A stretch of DNA of 64,000 nt from NCBI GenBank assembly GCA_009841225.1, contig VXMF01000012.1:1-64000 (forward strand), written 5' to 3'. Of this stretch, positions 36,530-48,600 are shown in pieces. The DNA is from Terriglobia bacterium. GTDB taxonomy: Bacteria > Acidobacteriota > Terriglobia > Bryobacterales > UBA6623. The stretch's first letter is position 1; each line of letters begins with the position of its first letter. The notes beneath the pieces were generated by a model. It was not told the origin of the DNA, did not search any database, and saw only the letters and a list, made by a program, of their open reading frames with translations. Position numbers and translations under genes: made by a program.

Positions 36530-37722
36530 GACAGCCTCATCCGTTCGATGCCCACAAGCCGGTTGTAGACGAGGTAGAGCGACATCACGGTGACCAGCAG
36601 GATCACGCCGAGCGCCGCAGCAAGCCCCCAGTTCAGTGACTCCTGCATGTGGTACGCGATCATGTTCGAGATCAGTTGCCCGGTGCGCCCGCCCACCAAG
36701 GCCGGCGTGATGTAGTACCCGATCGACAGGATGAATACGAGCAGCGAGCCGGCGGCGACGCCTGGCAGCGATTGGGGCCAGTAGACGCGCACGAAGCCCT
36801 GCCGGAACGTTGCGCCGAGGCTCGATGCTGCGCGCAGATACGTGGGCGATATCGAGCGCATGACCGCATACAGCGGGAGGATCATGAATGGCAGCAGGAC
36901 CTGGGTCATGGCCACGAGCGTGCCGACCATGTTGTAGACGAGGGCAAGGCGGCCGTCCTCGCCGATTACGCCGGCTGCGACGAGCAAGTCATTGACAACG
37001 CCTTGGTTCTGGAGAAGCACGATCCAAGACGTGGTCCGGACCAAGAGCGACGTCCAGAACGGCACTAGCACCAAGAGCAGGAGCAGGTTCGACCTGGCCG
37101 GCGAGGCGTTTGCGATCAGGTACGCGACCGGATAGCCCAGAATCAGGCAGATGATCGTGATGGCGAGGCTGACTCCTAGCGTTCTAAGGAGCAGTGGCAG
37201 GTAGATTCGCCGGTCCGGGGACTGGGCAACGATGTTTCCCGAAGGATCCCTGTCCAAGTCGAGCGCATTCAAGTAGTGGCGCATGGTGTAGCGCTCGCCA
37301 GCGCGGCGAACAGCGAGCCATGCGGACGGTTCCTCCCAGATCGGGTCCCTAGCGATCATGGCCTCGCGCCAAGAGCCCGGCTCCGCGCTGCTCAGTGCGT
37401 CCGCCGTATCCATGATCGTGCTGCGCATCCCGCTTTCCAAGCGGTTGACGCGGGTCGCCACGGCGCCTAGCTTGCGTTGCTCGTCCAGCCAGCGGAGTTC
37501 CGTCGCCAAGATTCGGAACGTGTCCTCGCTCGGAACGGAAGATCCGTCCCACGCTCGCAGCGCTGCGAGCGTCCTCGGCAGCGCGTCGGCCACGTGAGGT
37601 TCATAGAAGCTGCGAACCAGCATCGAACCGAGCGGCGCTATGAAGGTCACCGCAACGAAGGCGACAAGCGGCAGGGTCAGTGCCACCGCCCGGAGCCGGG
37701 CGCCCCTCAGCGGGCGAGCCAT
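36526..37722 (-). CDS. ABC importer permease, PotB-like, with large periplasmic insert
   Basis: Inner-membrane permease of 398 aa. It is about 100 residues longer than typical PotB because of a soluble segment at about 45-160 between the first and second helices. The EAA-type motif is present in AASSLGATFRQGFVRVYWPQ. Its first 16 bases overlap the end of the binding-protein gene at 37707, and its end overlaps the PotC-like gene. A degraded copy of its first codons is found at 39246 (see the pseudogene entry). Confidence 0.87.
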   Translation of the reverse strand: MARPLRGARLRAVALTLPLVAFVAVTFIAPLGSMLVRSFYEPHVADALPRTLAALRAWDGSSVPSEDTFRILATELRWLDEQRKLGAVATRVNRLESGMRSTIMDTADALSSAEPGSWREAMIARDPIWEEPSAWLAVRRAGERYTMRHYLNALDLDRDPSGNIVAQSPDRRIYLPLLLRTLGVSLAITIICLILGYPVAYLIANASPARSNLLLLLVLVPFWTSLLVRTTSWIVLLQNQGVVNDLLVAAGVIGEDGRLALVYNMVGTLVAMTQVLLPFMILPLYAVMRSISPTYLRAASSLGATFRQGFVRVYWPQSLPGVAAGSLLVFILSIGYYITPALVGGRTGQLISNMIAYHMQESLNWGLAAALGVILLVTVMSLYLVYNRLVGIERMRLS

Positions 37723-38828
37723 GCACTAAAGCGCTCGGTCAACTCCTCGGCATGGTTCGTCCACCAGACCGGGTCGTTGCGGAGGGCGCGAGTCAGGTTC
37801 TCGGGAGCGCTCGGCATGTGAGGGCGCATATCAACGCCGGTTTCGGCGTGAGTGCCGATCAGGCTCATGCCCGATCGTCGGGTGGGGCTATAGGCGATGT
37901 AGCGCCCGATCGCCGCGATCGAATCGACGCGGGAGGCGAAGATGAGGAACTGCCTGGCCGCCTCGAGCCGGGGCGTGCCGGCAACGATAGCAGTCTGGCC
38001 GTAGTCCAGTACCTGCCCGTCCCACACGATCGTAAAGGGCTGGCCCTCCAGTATCTGTGCATTGAAGATGCGCCCGTTGTACGCCGTGCTCATCGCGACT
38101 TCTTGGTCCGCGAGCATCTGCGGAGGCTGGGCTCCGGCCTCCCACCAGACAACTTCTGACTTGATCGTGTCGAGCTTGCGGAAGGCGCGATCGACCCCGT
38201 CCGGCGTGTCCAGCACGGCGTAGACCTCTTCCGTGGGCACGCCGTCCGCCATCAGGGCCATCTCGAGGTTGACCAAGGGCACGCGACGCATTCCGCGACG
38301 CCCAGGGAACTTTGCGAGGTCGAAGAAGTCCTCCAGCGTAGATGGTCGCTCCCCGGGAAAGCTCTCGCGGTTATAGGCATAGGCGGTCGAGTAGTAGACC
38401 AAGCCTCCGCCACAGTCGGTATAGGTCCCTTCAAAGTAGTCATCGCGGGCGGGAGTGCCGTCGGGAGCTGGCGGAAGTTCATCGATATCGATGACTTCCA
38501 ACAGGCCTTCGTCACATCCCTTTACAGCGTCCCCGAACTCTAGGTCAACGACATCCCAATGGACATTGCCGGTCTCAACTTGGGCGCGAATCTGCGCCAG
38601 TCCCCCGTTGAAACTCTCGACATGTACTTCGATACCGGTCTCGGCCGTGAATGGTTCGAAGATTGCCTTTCTGGCCGCCGCCTCGTAGGACCCGCCCCAA
38701 GAAACCACAGTGATCCCCTCTGTGCCGCATCCGGCGCTCCAGACACCGAGGGTCGTCACGAGCAGTGCCGAAAAAATGTTCTTCTGGCGTCGCGGAGGCA
38801 CCGTCCACTCACCTCGATTCCCCATCAT
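37707..38828 (-). CDS. ABC importer substrate-binding protein, copy 1 (PotD-like)
   Basis: Extracytoplasmic binding protein of 373 aa. The N-terminal signal (IFSALLVTTLGVWSAGCG) gives a partial lipobox with Cys34. The mature part starts TVVSWGGSYEAAARKAIFEP, typical of the PotD/spermidine-putrescine group. Conserved blocks are VETGNVHWDVVDLEFGD, KFPGRRGMRR and YNGRIFNAQ. It is about four-fifths identical to the copy at 39231 by eye, with the signal peptide most divergent. It sits directly before the permeases. Two binding proteins for one importer suggest gene duplication with retained function. Confidence 0.9.
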   Translation of the reverse strand: MMGNRGEWTVPPRRQKNIFSALLVTTLGVWSAGCGTEGITVVSWGGSYEAAARKAIFEPFTAETGIEVHVESFNGGLAQIRAQVETGNVHWDVVDLEFGDAVKGCDEGLLEVIDIDELPPAPDGTPARDDYFEGTYTDCGGGLVYYSTAYAYNRESFPGERPSTLEDFFDLAKFPGRRGMRRVPLVNLEMALMADGVPTEEVYAVLDTPDGVDRAFRKLDTIKSEVVWWEAGAQPPQMLADQEVAMSTAYNGRIFNAQILEGQPFTIVWDGQVLDYGQTAIVAGTPRLEAARQFLIFASRVDSIAAIGRYIAYSPTRRSGMSLIGTHAETGVDMRPHMPSAPENLTRALRNDPVWWTNHAEELTERFSAWLAR

Positions 38829-38944
38829 TGCACGACTCCTCTAGATTCTCGAATTTGCTCGCTGCTTGCGCCGACGGGCCAACCGGCCGCATGCGAATCG
38901 CCGGCGCTCGCCAGCCGAGCCTTGGCTTGCGGCCTTCGTCGAGA

Positions 38945-39246
38945 TCGTCAAGGGGCAGGGCACGGCGGTCGGTCAGGGCCCAGCGGGTGGAAACACGAGC
39001 GCAACGGGAACGCGTTGACGATCCCTTCCTGGGTCCCTACCTCGCAGACACCGCGGCCGGCGGATGTGATGTGCCCGCGGAAGATGTGGTTGTCGCCGAT
39101 GAATCCGGCGACAAACGCGGCTCGCGTTCCCGATGGAGCATCTCCGGGTCTGCAGCGCGCCGGGCGCGGCCACGATGGAGCACGGCTACTCGCGTTCGGG
39201 TGAGTGCGGCAGCCCTTTGCCGGGCACTCCTCAGCGGGCGAGCCAT
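38945..39246 (-). pseudogene. Fused remnant of a second PotB-like and PotA-like gene
   Basis: On the minus strand, ATG at 39246 begins MARPLRSARQRAAALT, matching the first 16 residues of the PotB-like permease (MARPLRGARLRAVALT). It overlaps the binding-protein stop at 39231 by 16 bases, exactly as the intact pair does. The frame then runs into RVAVLHRGRARRAADPEML, which matches the PotA-like ATPase (RVAVFHHGRVQQVAEPEVL). After a frameshift it continues FVAGFIGDNHIFRGHIT and GRGVCEVGTQEGIVNAFP. A further internal deletion of roughly 200 bases joins this to the end of the ATPase gene (about 38945-38973). It is a deletion scar between tandem operon copies. Confidence 0.82.
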
Positions 39247-40346
39247 GTGCTGAAACGCTCGGTCATCGACTCGGCATGGTTCGTCCACCATTCCGGATCA
39301 TTCTGAAGCGCGCGAGTGAGGTTCCCGGGAGCGCTCGGCATGTGCGGGCGCATGTCCACGCCGGTTTCGGCATGCGTGCCGATCAAGTCCATGCCCGATC
39401 GCCGGGTAGGACTGTAAGCGATGTAGCGCCCCACCGCTGCCATGGATTCGACGCGGGAAGCGAACAAGAGGAATCGCTTGGCTGCCTCGAGTCTGGGAGA
39501 CCCCCTAACGATTGCCAGTTGGCCATAGTCTAGGACCTGACCGTCCCACACGATCGAAAAGGGCTGGCCCTCCAGCACCTGCGCGTTGAAGATGCGCCCG
39601 TTATAGGCGGTAGTCATCACGACTTCTTGGTCCGCGAGCATCTGCGGCGGCTGGGCGCCCGTCTCCCACCAGATAACTGCGGCCTTGATCGTATCGAGCT
39701 TGCGGAACGCGCGCGCCACTCCTTCCGGCGTGCTCAATACGGCATACACCTCATCCGTTGGCACACCGTCCGCCATCAGGGCCAGCTCAAGGTTGACCAC
39801 GGGCGTTCGACGCATTCCGCGGCGTCCCGGGAACTTGCCAAGGTCGAAGAAGTCCTCGAGCTTGGACGGCTGCTCGTCGGGAAAGGTCTCGCGATTGTAG
39901 GCGAAGACGGCCGAGTAATAGGTCCCTCCTCCGCCACACTCTGAATAGGTTCCCTCGATGTAGTCTTCGCGCGCGGCGGTGCCGTCTGGGGCGGCCGGAA
40001 GCTCGTCAATGTCAATGATCTCGAATAGGCCTTCGTCGCATCCCCTCACAACGTCCGCGAACTCTAGGTCAACGACATCCCAGTGGACGTTACCGGTCTC
40101 AACTTGGGAGCGGACCTGAGCCAGCCCCCCATTGAAGCTCTCGACGCGCACTTCGATGCCCGTCTCTGCGCTGAAGGGATCGAAGAAGGCCTTCCTGCAC
40201 GCTTCTTCGTACGACCCGCCCCAAGAAACCACGGTGACCCCCTCGGTAGAGCATCCAGCGCTCCAGACACCGAGCCCAGCCGCGAGCACTGCCAGTACGA
40301 CCTTACTGCTACTGTGCGCGGGTTCCGCCTGATTTGCTGTCGTCAC
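39231..40346 (-). CDS. ABC importer substrate-binding protein, copy 2 (PotD-like)
   Basis: Binding protein of 371 aa, a close paralogue of the copy at 37707. The signal segment is VVLAVLAAGLGVWSAGC (Cys32) and the mature part TVVSWGGSYEEACRKAFFDP. All conserved blocks of copy 1 are present and the frame is intact. Differences are scattered and conservative, which fits purifying selection in both copies. It follows the ATPase gene by 119 bases and is followed by the fused permease/ATPase remnant. Confidence 0.9.
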   Translation of the reverse strand: MTTANQAEPAHSSSKVVLAVLAAGLGVWSAGCSTEGVTVVSWGGSYEEACRKAFFDPFSAETGIEVRVESFNGGLAQVRSQVETGNVHWDVVDLEFADVVRGCDEGLFEIIDIDELPAAPDGTAAREDYIEGTYSECGGGGTYYSAVFAYNRETFPDEQPSKLEDFFDLGKFPGRRGMRRTPVVNLELALMADGVPTDEVYAVLSTPEGVARAFRKLDTIKAAVIWWETGAQPPQMLADQEVVMTTAYNGRIFNAQVLEGQPFSIVWDGQVLDYGQLAIVRGSPRLEAAKRFLLFASRVESMAAVGRYIAYSPTRRSGMDLIGTHAETGVDMRPHMPSAPGNLTRALQNDPEWWTNHAESMTERFSTWLAR

Positions 40347-40465
40347 TTAACTCCGTATTCTGACTGTCGAATCTGTTCGTCGGTAGCCGCCGGCGAGTGG
40401 CCCGGTGCCGTTGAGGGCAAGTGTGCTCTGTCAGGTCAATCAGTCGAGGAGGAATGCAAGGGCGG

Positions 40466-41593
<1,128 letters not shown>

Positions 41594-41902
41594 TGCGCTC
41601 AGCCGACGTTCGCGTGCCGTCGTCGATCCCGACTGGGAGACTGAGGCCAGTTGGAATTGCAAGCGTACCACAAGGTGTCTGCAGCTCCCCGACTCAAAGC
41701 GTCCCCTAGCGGAGGTAGCGTTTGCGCCCGCAGGAGAATAGCCGCTCGCGGTACTCGGCCGGTCCTGCGCGGGCGTGCGCCGGGCTTTGATGAGGCGTTA
41801 GCTCTTGCCGTAGAGTCCTCGGCCGTTTGGGTGCGTCAGTCCTGCACCCACATCCGCTCTGCGCCTTCTGAACCGTTCCAATCGTTCTATGCTGGTTGCG
41901 CT
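41594..41902. other. Divergent intergenic region
   Basis: About 310 bases between the starts of the ATPase gene and the DUF3604 gene. It must hold both promoters, but I see no strong -35/-10 pair and no RNA gene. Confidence 0.5.
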
Positions 41903-44695
41903 ATGTCTAGCCTCGTCCTCCGCGTTGCAGTCCTGGTATCCGTCGCCGTCGGCATCCCGAGCGCAGTCCAGGCGGAGGAGCATACCTTCCGAATCCGATT
42001 CGGCCTAACGGACACAGAGCCTACGGCTTGGGACGGGAGCGTGAGCGTTGCTGGCGGCGAGGTCATCGCGCTCCGCAGTTGGAGGCCCAGAGCCGCAGAT
42101 CGGATCGGCGATTCCTCGTGGAGCCTAGCCACCGCACCTGGCGTGCAGTTCCGGTATCGCAACTGGGAGCCAGAGCCGTCCACGCCGGTGCCCGCCTACC
42201 TGAACATTCCCGGGCTGATTCTTACCGTGCAAGCCCAGGGCGATGCGCGGGTGGACCTGGATACTGCGGGCGGAAATCTGTCGTTCCGTCTCTCGGAGAT
42301 GCCCCCGGGCAGGCGCGTGGCCCGCTTGGGTGGCGCCGTCAGCGTGGAACGGGCGGCAGGCGTCGCCTCTGTCTCGGACCAGGGCTACCACAACGGCTTC
42401 GCCGACATCGTCGCTACTGCCGAGGGTGCCTATTGGGTTGCTTGGGTCGGCTACCGGGATTGGGCCAATCACGTGTTCGTGCGCTACCACGATGGCGAGC
42501 GCGTGGGCGAAATCCGAGAGCTCACCCAGGGACCGTCCGATGTCTACTATGTGCGGCTCGAAGAGGACGGAGGCGGGCGCCTGCTGGCCGTTTGGGCCGA
42601 CCGCAAGGACGATAACTTCGACCTCTATGGGCGCGTCCTCGACGGCGGTTCATGGTCCGCTGTCACCAGGCTCACCGATGCCCCCCAACCCGACATCCAC
42701 CATGCCCTGTCCGCCGATGCCAACGGACACGTGTGGCTGGTCTGGCAGGGCTTCCGCAACGGTCGCTCCGACATCTTCGCCCGTCAATGGGACGGGCAGG
42801 CGTGGTCTCCCGCCACACAGGTGTCACAATCGCCGGCCGACGACTGGCACCCGGCTGTCGCCACTGATTCAAAGGGATCGGTCTACGTCGCGTGGGAGAC
42901 GTATGAAAACAATGACTTTGACATCCGCATGCGCAGCTATGCGGGCGGTTCATGGTCAGAGATCGAGCCGGTTGCGGACACCCTGCGCTACGAAGCCTAC
43001 CCCAGCCTTGCATGCGATTCCGACGATCGCCTGTGGGTGGCCTGGAACGAGAGCGGATTGCAATGGGGCAAGGACACCGGGTTCCTGCTGAATCGTCCCG
43101 CCACGCAGCTGTATCAGTCCCGGACTGTCGCGGTCGCAGTCTACGATCGCGGCGTATGGCGTGAGCCTGCCCGCGGGTTCGAAGCGTCGATGCCTCCGGA
43201 CTTGCGCGGGTTCAACGACTTCCCACGCCTGCGAAGTGATGAGCAGGGCCGCATCTGGGCGCTGTTCCGGCACCGCCATTTGCGCCAGCGCGAGGTTCCG
43301 CACACTGCTGCCGCGCATAGGGCTGCATGGGAGACGTATGCGACGGCCTTCGATGGCCGCGACTGGCTCAACCCGATCCCGGTTCCCGCCACGGCCGGGC
43401 GCTCCGACGCCGGCTATGGGTTCAGCGTGGCGGCAGACGGCAGCCTCTACGCCGCTTGGGCAACCGACAACCGCGTCTATGACGAGTATTTCTATGAGCG
43501 CGGCGAGGTACTGGCCGCCAAGCTGCCCGTTCTGGACGCGCCTGTCTACGCGGCTCGACTGGTCGAGCTTCAGCGAGACGAACTGCGCCGGTTCATGAAG
43601 CACCCCAACGAACAGCAAGACATAGCGCGCATCCGCGGCTATGAGATCAAGTCGCAGGGCAAGACCTACCGCATCTATCGCGGTGACACCCACCGGCATA
43701 CCGAGTATTCCGGTGACGGCAACAACGACGGCGCCCAGAACGACACCTACCGCTATGCCATGAACGTGGCTGAGCTGGACTATCTGGGCATGAGCGAGCA
43801 CCACACCAGCGGTGGTCCCAACATCGAGTACATCAACTGGCTGCTTCAGCAGCGGGTCGATGTGTTTCACGTATCGGGGCGCTTTGTCCCGCTATTCGGC
43901 TACGAGCGCAGCCTGAGCTACCCCAACGGCCACCGCAACGTATTTTTCGCCAAGCGCGGCAATCCGACCTTCCCGACACAGCCCAACGAAGGCGAGACAT
44001 CTAGTGCCGCAGTTGGGTTGTTTGACTACCTCAAGCGCTACGACGGAATCTCGATCCCGCACACGCCGGCGACGGGAATGGGAACCGATTGGCGCGACAA
44101 CGATCCCGAGGTCGAGCCGCTGGTGGAGATCTACCAAGGCGACCGCGTGTCAGCCGAGTACGAAGGCGCACCGAAGGCCGCGACCGAGGAGGATCTGACC
44201 AACCAGGCGGGAGGATTTCGCCCCAAGGGATACGTGTGGAACGCATGGGCCAAGGGCTACAAGATCGGCGTGCAGGCGAGTTCGGACCATCTGTCGACGC
44301 ATATCTCGTACGCCTGCACTATCGCCGAAGAGTTCACGCGGGAGGGCCTGCTCGACGCGATGCGCAAGCGCCACAACTACGCCGCAACAGACAACATCGT
44401 GCTCGACTACCGCATGCGCGCCGGCGGCAGGGAATACCTGCAAGGTGACGTCGTGCCCGGTGTGGCGCCGGACTTCGAGCTGACGGTCAAGATCTTGGGC
44501 ACGGCCCCGGTCAAACAGGTCGATGTGATCCGCGGGCAGGATTTCGTCTATACGTTGCAGAACCAGACCGACGATGTTTCGTTCAGCTTCGTTGACGAAG
44601 AGCCGGTTTCAGGCGAGGTGCATTACTACGTCCGCGTGCAGCAGGCCGATGGCCAGATTGCTTGGTCCAGTCCGATCTGGGTCAATTCTCGATGA
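41903..44695 (+). CDS. Secreted propeller plus DUF3604 (PHP-like) protein
   Basis: A 930-aa secreted protein. The signal peptide covers 1-24 (LVLRVAVLVSVAVGIPSAVQ). Residues about 140-560 contain repeated units with Trp-rich strands (AYWVAWVGYRDWAN, HVWLVWQGFRNGRSD, SVYVAWETYENNDFD), suggesting a beta-propeller. The C-terminal half is a DUF3604 domain with a PHP-like metal motif GDTHRHTEYSGDG (Asp595, His597, His599), later MSEHHTSGG and ASSDHLSTHISYA. A metal-dependent hydrolase is likely, with the substrate unknown. The frame is open 250 bases upstream, but the signal peptide fixes the start. It stands between an ABC importer and a receptor. Confidence 0.83.
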   Translation: MSSLVLRVAVLVSVAVGIPSAVQAEEHTFRIRFGLTDTEPTAWDGSVSVAGGEVIALRSWRPRAADRIGDSSWSLATAPGVQFRYRNWEPEPSTPVPAYLNIPGLILTVQAQGDARVDLDTAGGNLSFRLSEMPPGRRVARLGGAVSVERAAGVASVSDQGYHNGFADIVATAEGAYWVAWVGYRDWANHVFVRYHDGERVGEIRELTQGPSDVYYVRLEEDGGGRLLAVWADRKDDNFDLYGRVLDGGSWSAVTRLTDAPQPDIHHALSADANGHVWLVWQGFRNGRSDIFARQWDGQAWSPATQVSQSPADDWHPAVATDSKGSVYVAWETYENNDFDIRMRSYAGGSWSEIEPVADTLRYEAYPSLACDSDDRLWVAWNESGLQWGKDTGFLLNRPATQLYQSRTVAVAVYDRGVWREPARGFEASMPPDLRGFNDFPRLRSDEQGRIWALFRHRHLRQREVPHTAAAHRAAWETYATAFDGRDWLNPIPVPATAGRSDAGYGFSVAADGSLYAAWATDNRVYDEYFYERGEVLAAKLPVLDAPVYAARLVELQRDELRRFMKHPNEQQDIARIRGYEIKSQGKTYRIYRGDTHRHTEYSGDGNNDGAQNDTYRYAMNVAELDYLGMSEHHTSGGPNIEYINWLLQQRVDVFHVSGRFVPLFGYERSLSYPNGHRNVFFAKRGNPTFPTQPNEGETSSAAVGLFDYLKRYDGISIPHTPATGMGTDWRDNDPEVEPLVEIYQGDRVSAEYEGAPKAATEEDLTNQAGGFRPKGYVWNAWAKGYKIGVQASSDHLSTHISYACTIAEEFTREGLLDAMRKRHNYAATDNIVLDYRMRAGGREYLQGDVVPGVAPDFELTVKILGTAPVKQVDVIRGQDFVYTLQNQTDDVSFSFVDEEPVSGEVHYYVRVQQADGQIAWSSPIWVNSR

Positions 44696-44763
44696 GGCCC
44701 GCCACTCGGCTGGTGCCATCGGCGTCAATTCGGCGCAGGGGCACCGCTGACTCGTGGACCTTG

Positions 44764-45381
44764 CTAATGTCCGGACGTAACCGATATTGCACGGTTCACG
44801 TAATCCTGATTGACTAGTTCTGCGACGAGGAAAGCGGCAAGATCTGCGCGCGGGATCGTCTTGATGGGGCCGGCGTTTGAGGCGACGATACGACCAGTGG
44901 CAGGCTTGTTGGTCAAGACCGCCGCTCGAACCGCCGTCCAATGCAGTGCGCTGGACGCGAAAATCTCTTCCTCGCGGGCATGTTCCGCGAGGATGGTCCT
45001 CAGCATGGCGCGACACACCAGCTTCAAGTACCACGGCATCTGCTTCCAGCTCTCGCCCACGCCTGCGGCCGAGATGAAGACGACACGGCGAATGCCACGG
45101 GCCTTCATCGCCGAAGCGATATTGGCGGCCCCGTCGCTAAGCGTGCTCTGATCTTTGGTGCTGACCGGGCCGAGGCAAACCAGCACGGCATCTTGTGCTT
45201 CGATGGCCTTCGCGACCGCGTCGGCATCCAGCACGTCGCCTTGGACTCTCGCCACCGGTTCATCGGCGTAGCGGCGCTCGACCGAGCGGCCGAAGACGGT
45301 TACGTCATGACCTGCTTCCAGGAGCAGCTGCCAAGCATGCTCTCCGGTCTTGCCAGTAGCTCCAAAGACGACGACTCGCAA
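44764..45381 (-). CDS. NAD(P)-binding Rossmann-fold protein, atypical SDR/NmrA-like
   Basis: A 205-aa cytoplasmic protein. The dinucleotide-binding motif GATGKTG at 8-14 follows the beta strand MRVVVF. The segments VQGDVLDADAVAKAI, VVFISAAGVG and DLAAFLVAELVNQDYVNRAI are those of the atypical SDR group that includes NmrA and biliverdin-reductase B-like proteins. It could be a reductase or a redox sensor. It converges with the DUF3604 gene. Confidence 0.87.
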   Translation of the reverse strand: MRVVVFGATGKTGEHAWQLLLEAGHDVTVFGRSVERRYADEPVARVQGDVLDADAVAKAIEAQDAVLVCLGPVSTKDQSTLSDGAANIASAMKARGIRRVVFISAAGVGESWKQMPWYLKLVCRAMLRTILAEHAREEEIFASSALHWTAVRAAVLTNKPATGRIVASNAGPIKTIPRADLAAFLVAELVNQDYVNRAISVTSGH

Positions 45382-45605
45382 GTCTCACCCTATCTCTTCA
45401 CGGACACCCGTGACAAAGAGGTCTCGCGACACCCTTCGCGCCCGCCGTCGCATGCACTCCTGCCGCACGGCTCCGTCACTGTGGCTGAGTCATGCAATCG
45501 GGCGTAGCCACCATGTCGTTTCCGTGGTAGGATGCCAGCGCATCGTTCATACAGGTTCCGACGCGTGAGATCTGCGCTGGAGCTGTTGACCGGAGGTAAG
45601 TCCCA

Positions 45606-48600
45606 ATGATTCAAAATGCTCGCCTAGCGATCACGCTGTCGCTTGCTCCGCTGTTCTTAGCCACGGCATTGTGGGGTCAGGGCGTTTCCGGCAGCGCCGC
45701 GGTCGCCGGCACGGTGACTGACGCCAGTGGAGCGGTCATTCCGGGCGCTTCAGTCGTCCTGATCAACGTCGAGCGAGGCTCCGAGATGGAGGTCACGACG
45801 AACGAGTCCGGCAACTACGCCTACCCGGATATCACTCCCGGTATTTACACCGTGCGCGTCTCGAGCGAAGGCTTTGCCACGCAAGAAGTGGCGGATCTGG
45901 CAGTGCAAGTCGGCCAGCGCGCTGCCGTCAACGTCGAACTAGCCATCGGCCAGATGACGGACGTCGTCACGGTGGAGGCCGCGGCCGTGCTGCTAGAGAC
46001 CGAATCCAACGTCATCGGCACCGTGGTCGAGCGCGAGCGAGTGGATGAGCTGCCGCTGAACGGGCGCAACTTCCTCCAGCTGGCGCTGTTAGCGGGCGGC
46101 ACGGCGCCGTCCGAAGGGCGTGCTTCTTTCGCCGGTCAAATCGGGCATCCCGGCCGCTTCGTGGTCATAGGCGGCGTCAAGGCTGCCAACAACAGCTACA
46201 CCATCAACGGCATCCAGGTGCGTGGAGCGCGCGGTGGCGAACTGGCCGTGAACGTGTCGGTGGCGAACGTGGACCAGTTTAAAGTCCAGTCGAGCTTCTT
46301 CATGCCCGACCAAGGCCCGAACCCGGCCATGGTTAACTTGACCACCATCGGCGGTACCAACGAGTTCCACGGCCAGGCATTCGAATTCGTGCGCAACACC
46401 GTGCTGGATGCCCGCAGCTATTTCGCGCGCGAGCCGGAGGAGCTCAAGCGCAATCAGTTCGGGTTCGCCGTCGGCGGTCCGATCAAGCGGGACAGGATGT
46501 GGTTCCGGGCAGGCTATGAGGGGATGCGCGAGCGCGTGGCCTTCACGCGAGGTGTCTTCACTCCCCCGCAGGCGATGTTCGGCGGTGACTTCTCCGCGGA
46601 TCCGTTCGTCATCCACGATCCGAACACCCTTAACGAGGCCGCGGGAACTCGTGATCCGTTCCCGCAGCAGGAGGTCCCGCGCTCGCGCTTCAACTCCGTA
46701 TCGGAGAATCTGTTGCAGTACTATTCGCCGGGCTCAGACTTCCACACCCGCCCGAACAATCTCTTCGTCCACCCGCGCAACACGGTCGAGGACGACCAGT
46801 TCAACGTGCGCATCGACACGCAGCTGACCGACAAGCAGACCCTGTTTTCGCAGTTCATCAATTCCGACAGCTCCGCCGTGCGCCCAGGGGCTTTTCCGCT
46901 CAGCGGCGCGTTCTACCCGAATCAGATGTGGATGTGGATGGCCCAGCACACTTACACGATTTCGCCCAAGCTCGTGAGCACGTTCCGGCTTGGCGTCTCG
47001 CGTAACCAGGCCCTGTTTAGCAACGAGGCGCGCGAGGTGGGCGACATTCTCACTCCGCTCGGCATCACCGGCACGTTCGACACGCGGGGCGTGTTCGCGC
47101 AGCGCATCCAGGGCTTCACCGGCTTCGGCCGTTCCAACGGGGACCTCGGCAACATCGACAACAACTATCAGTTCGATCCGGGCTTCAGCTACATCACCGG
47201 CAACCACCAGTACCGCTTCGGCGCTACCATCCGGTACCGCAGGACATGGCAGCAGAACGCGAATGCCGGCGCTCACGGCAGCTTGATTTACAACCGGGTC
47301 TATACCGCGCAGCTCACTACGAACGCCGCAGGGAACTTGGTGCCCGACGGCCGCAACTCGGGTAACGCATTTGCTGACTACCTGTTGGGCACGCCCGACC
47401 GCGGCAGCACGCGCGGGCTGCCAATGCTCCAGTATCGCCACACGCAATACAGTCCCTACATCCAGGACACATGGAAGGTGAGGCGCAATCTCACGCTGAA
47501 TTGGGGCGTGACTTGGTTCAAGGACACGATTCCGAATCCACAGGGACGGGCGGCCGAGTTTCCGCACGGGTTCGATGCGGCCACTGGCCTGCTGCAGTTT
47601 GCGGTCTTGGGGCAGGTCGATCCGCGCGTGATCCAGCCTGACAGCGACAACATTGCTCCGCGCTTCGGGCTCGCTTGGCAGGTCGACGACAAGACCGTCG
47701 TGCGCGCGGGCGGCGGAGCGTACTTCTCCGACATGCAGCTGATCGAGCTGCAGTTCGCCGCTGTCGGGCCGCCGTTCACCAACAGCGTGGACGCCATCAA
47801 CACGGGCAAGCTGATGCCGGAGTTCATTCCCGGTGTCAACATCTTCCCGGTCATTCCGCTGCCGCCGATCGATGAGAATTTTGCAAGCAACCTGCCCGCC
47901 GGAATCACGCCCTTCACTCTCCAGGAAGAGGGCAGGACGCCCTATGTGAACCAATGGAACCTCTCGATCCAACGCACGTTGAGCGACAACGACCTGTTGG
48001 AGATCACATATCAGGGCAACAGCGGCCATCGGCAGCAGAACCGCTACGACTTCAACCAGTGCAGGGTCGGCTCGGATCTGCGCTGTGATCGGGCGACCCG
48101 GCCGTATCTGCAGTACCGGGCGATCCTGCAGTCGGACTTCAACGCCAACTCGAACTACAACGCGCTGATCGCTCGCTACCACCACCGCATGTCGCACGGC
48201 ATCGACCTGCGCGCCGAATACACGTTTTCCAAGGCGCTCTACGACGGCTGGGAACTCGGCGGTGCGACCAACAACCAGATCGCCACCAACCGGGCTCTGG
48301 ACAAGGGGCCGACCTCGTTCAACGTCAAGCACAGGGCCGTGCTGAGCGCCTTGTGGGAGCTGCCTTTCGGACGGGGCAGGGCGTTGGGCTCGTCGATGTC
48401 GAGGGCAGCCGACTATGTCGTGGGCGGCTGGAGGCTGACGACTATCGCAACCTTTTCCAACGGCTTGCCGATCTTTATCACGGTACCCAACCGCACGGGC
48501 AGCCCGTTCGTCGGACACCGCCCCAACCGGACCTGCAGCGGCGAATTGTCGGGCGCGAACCTGCGCCAGAGCTTCCAGTTCATCGACACCAAGTGCTTCC

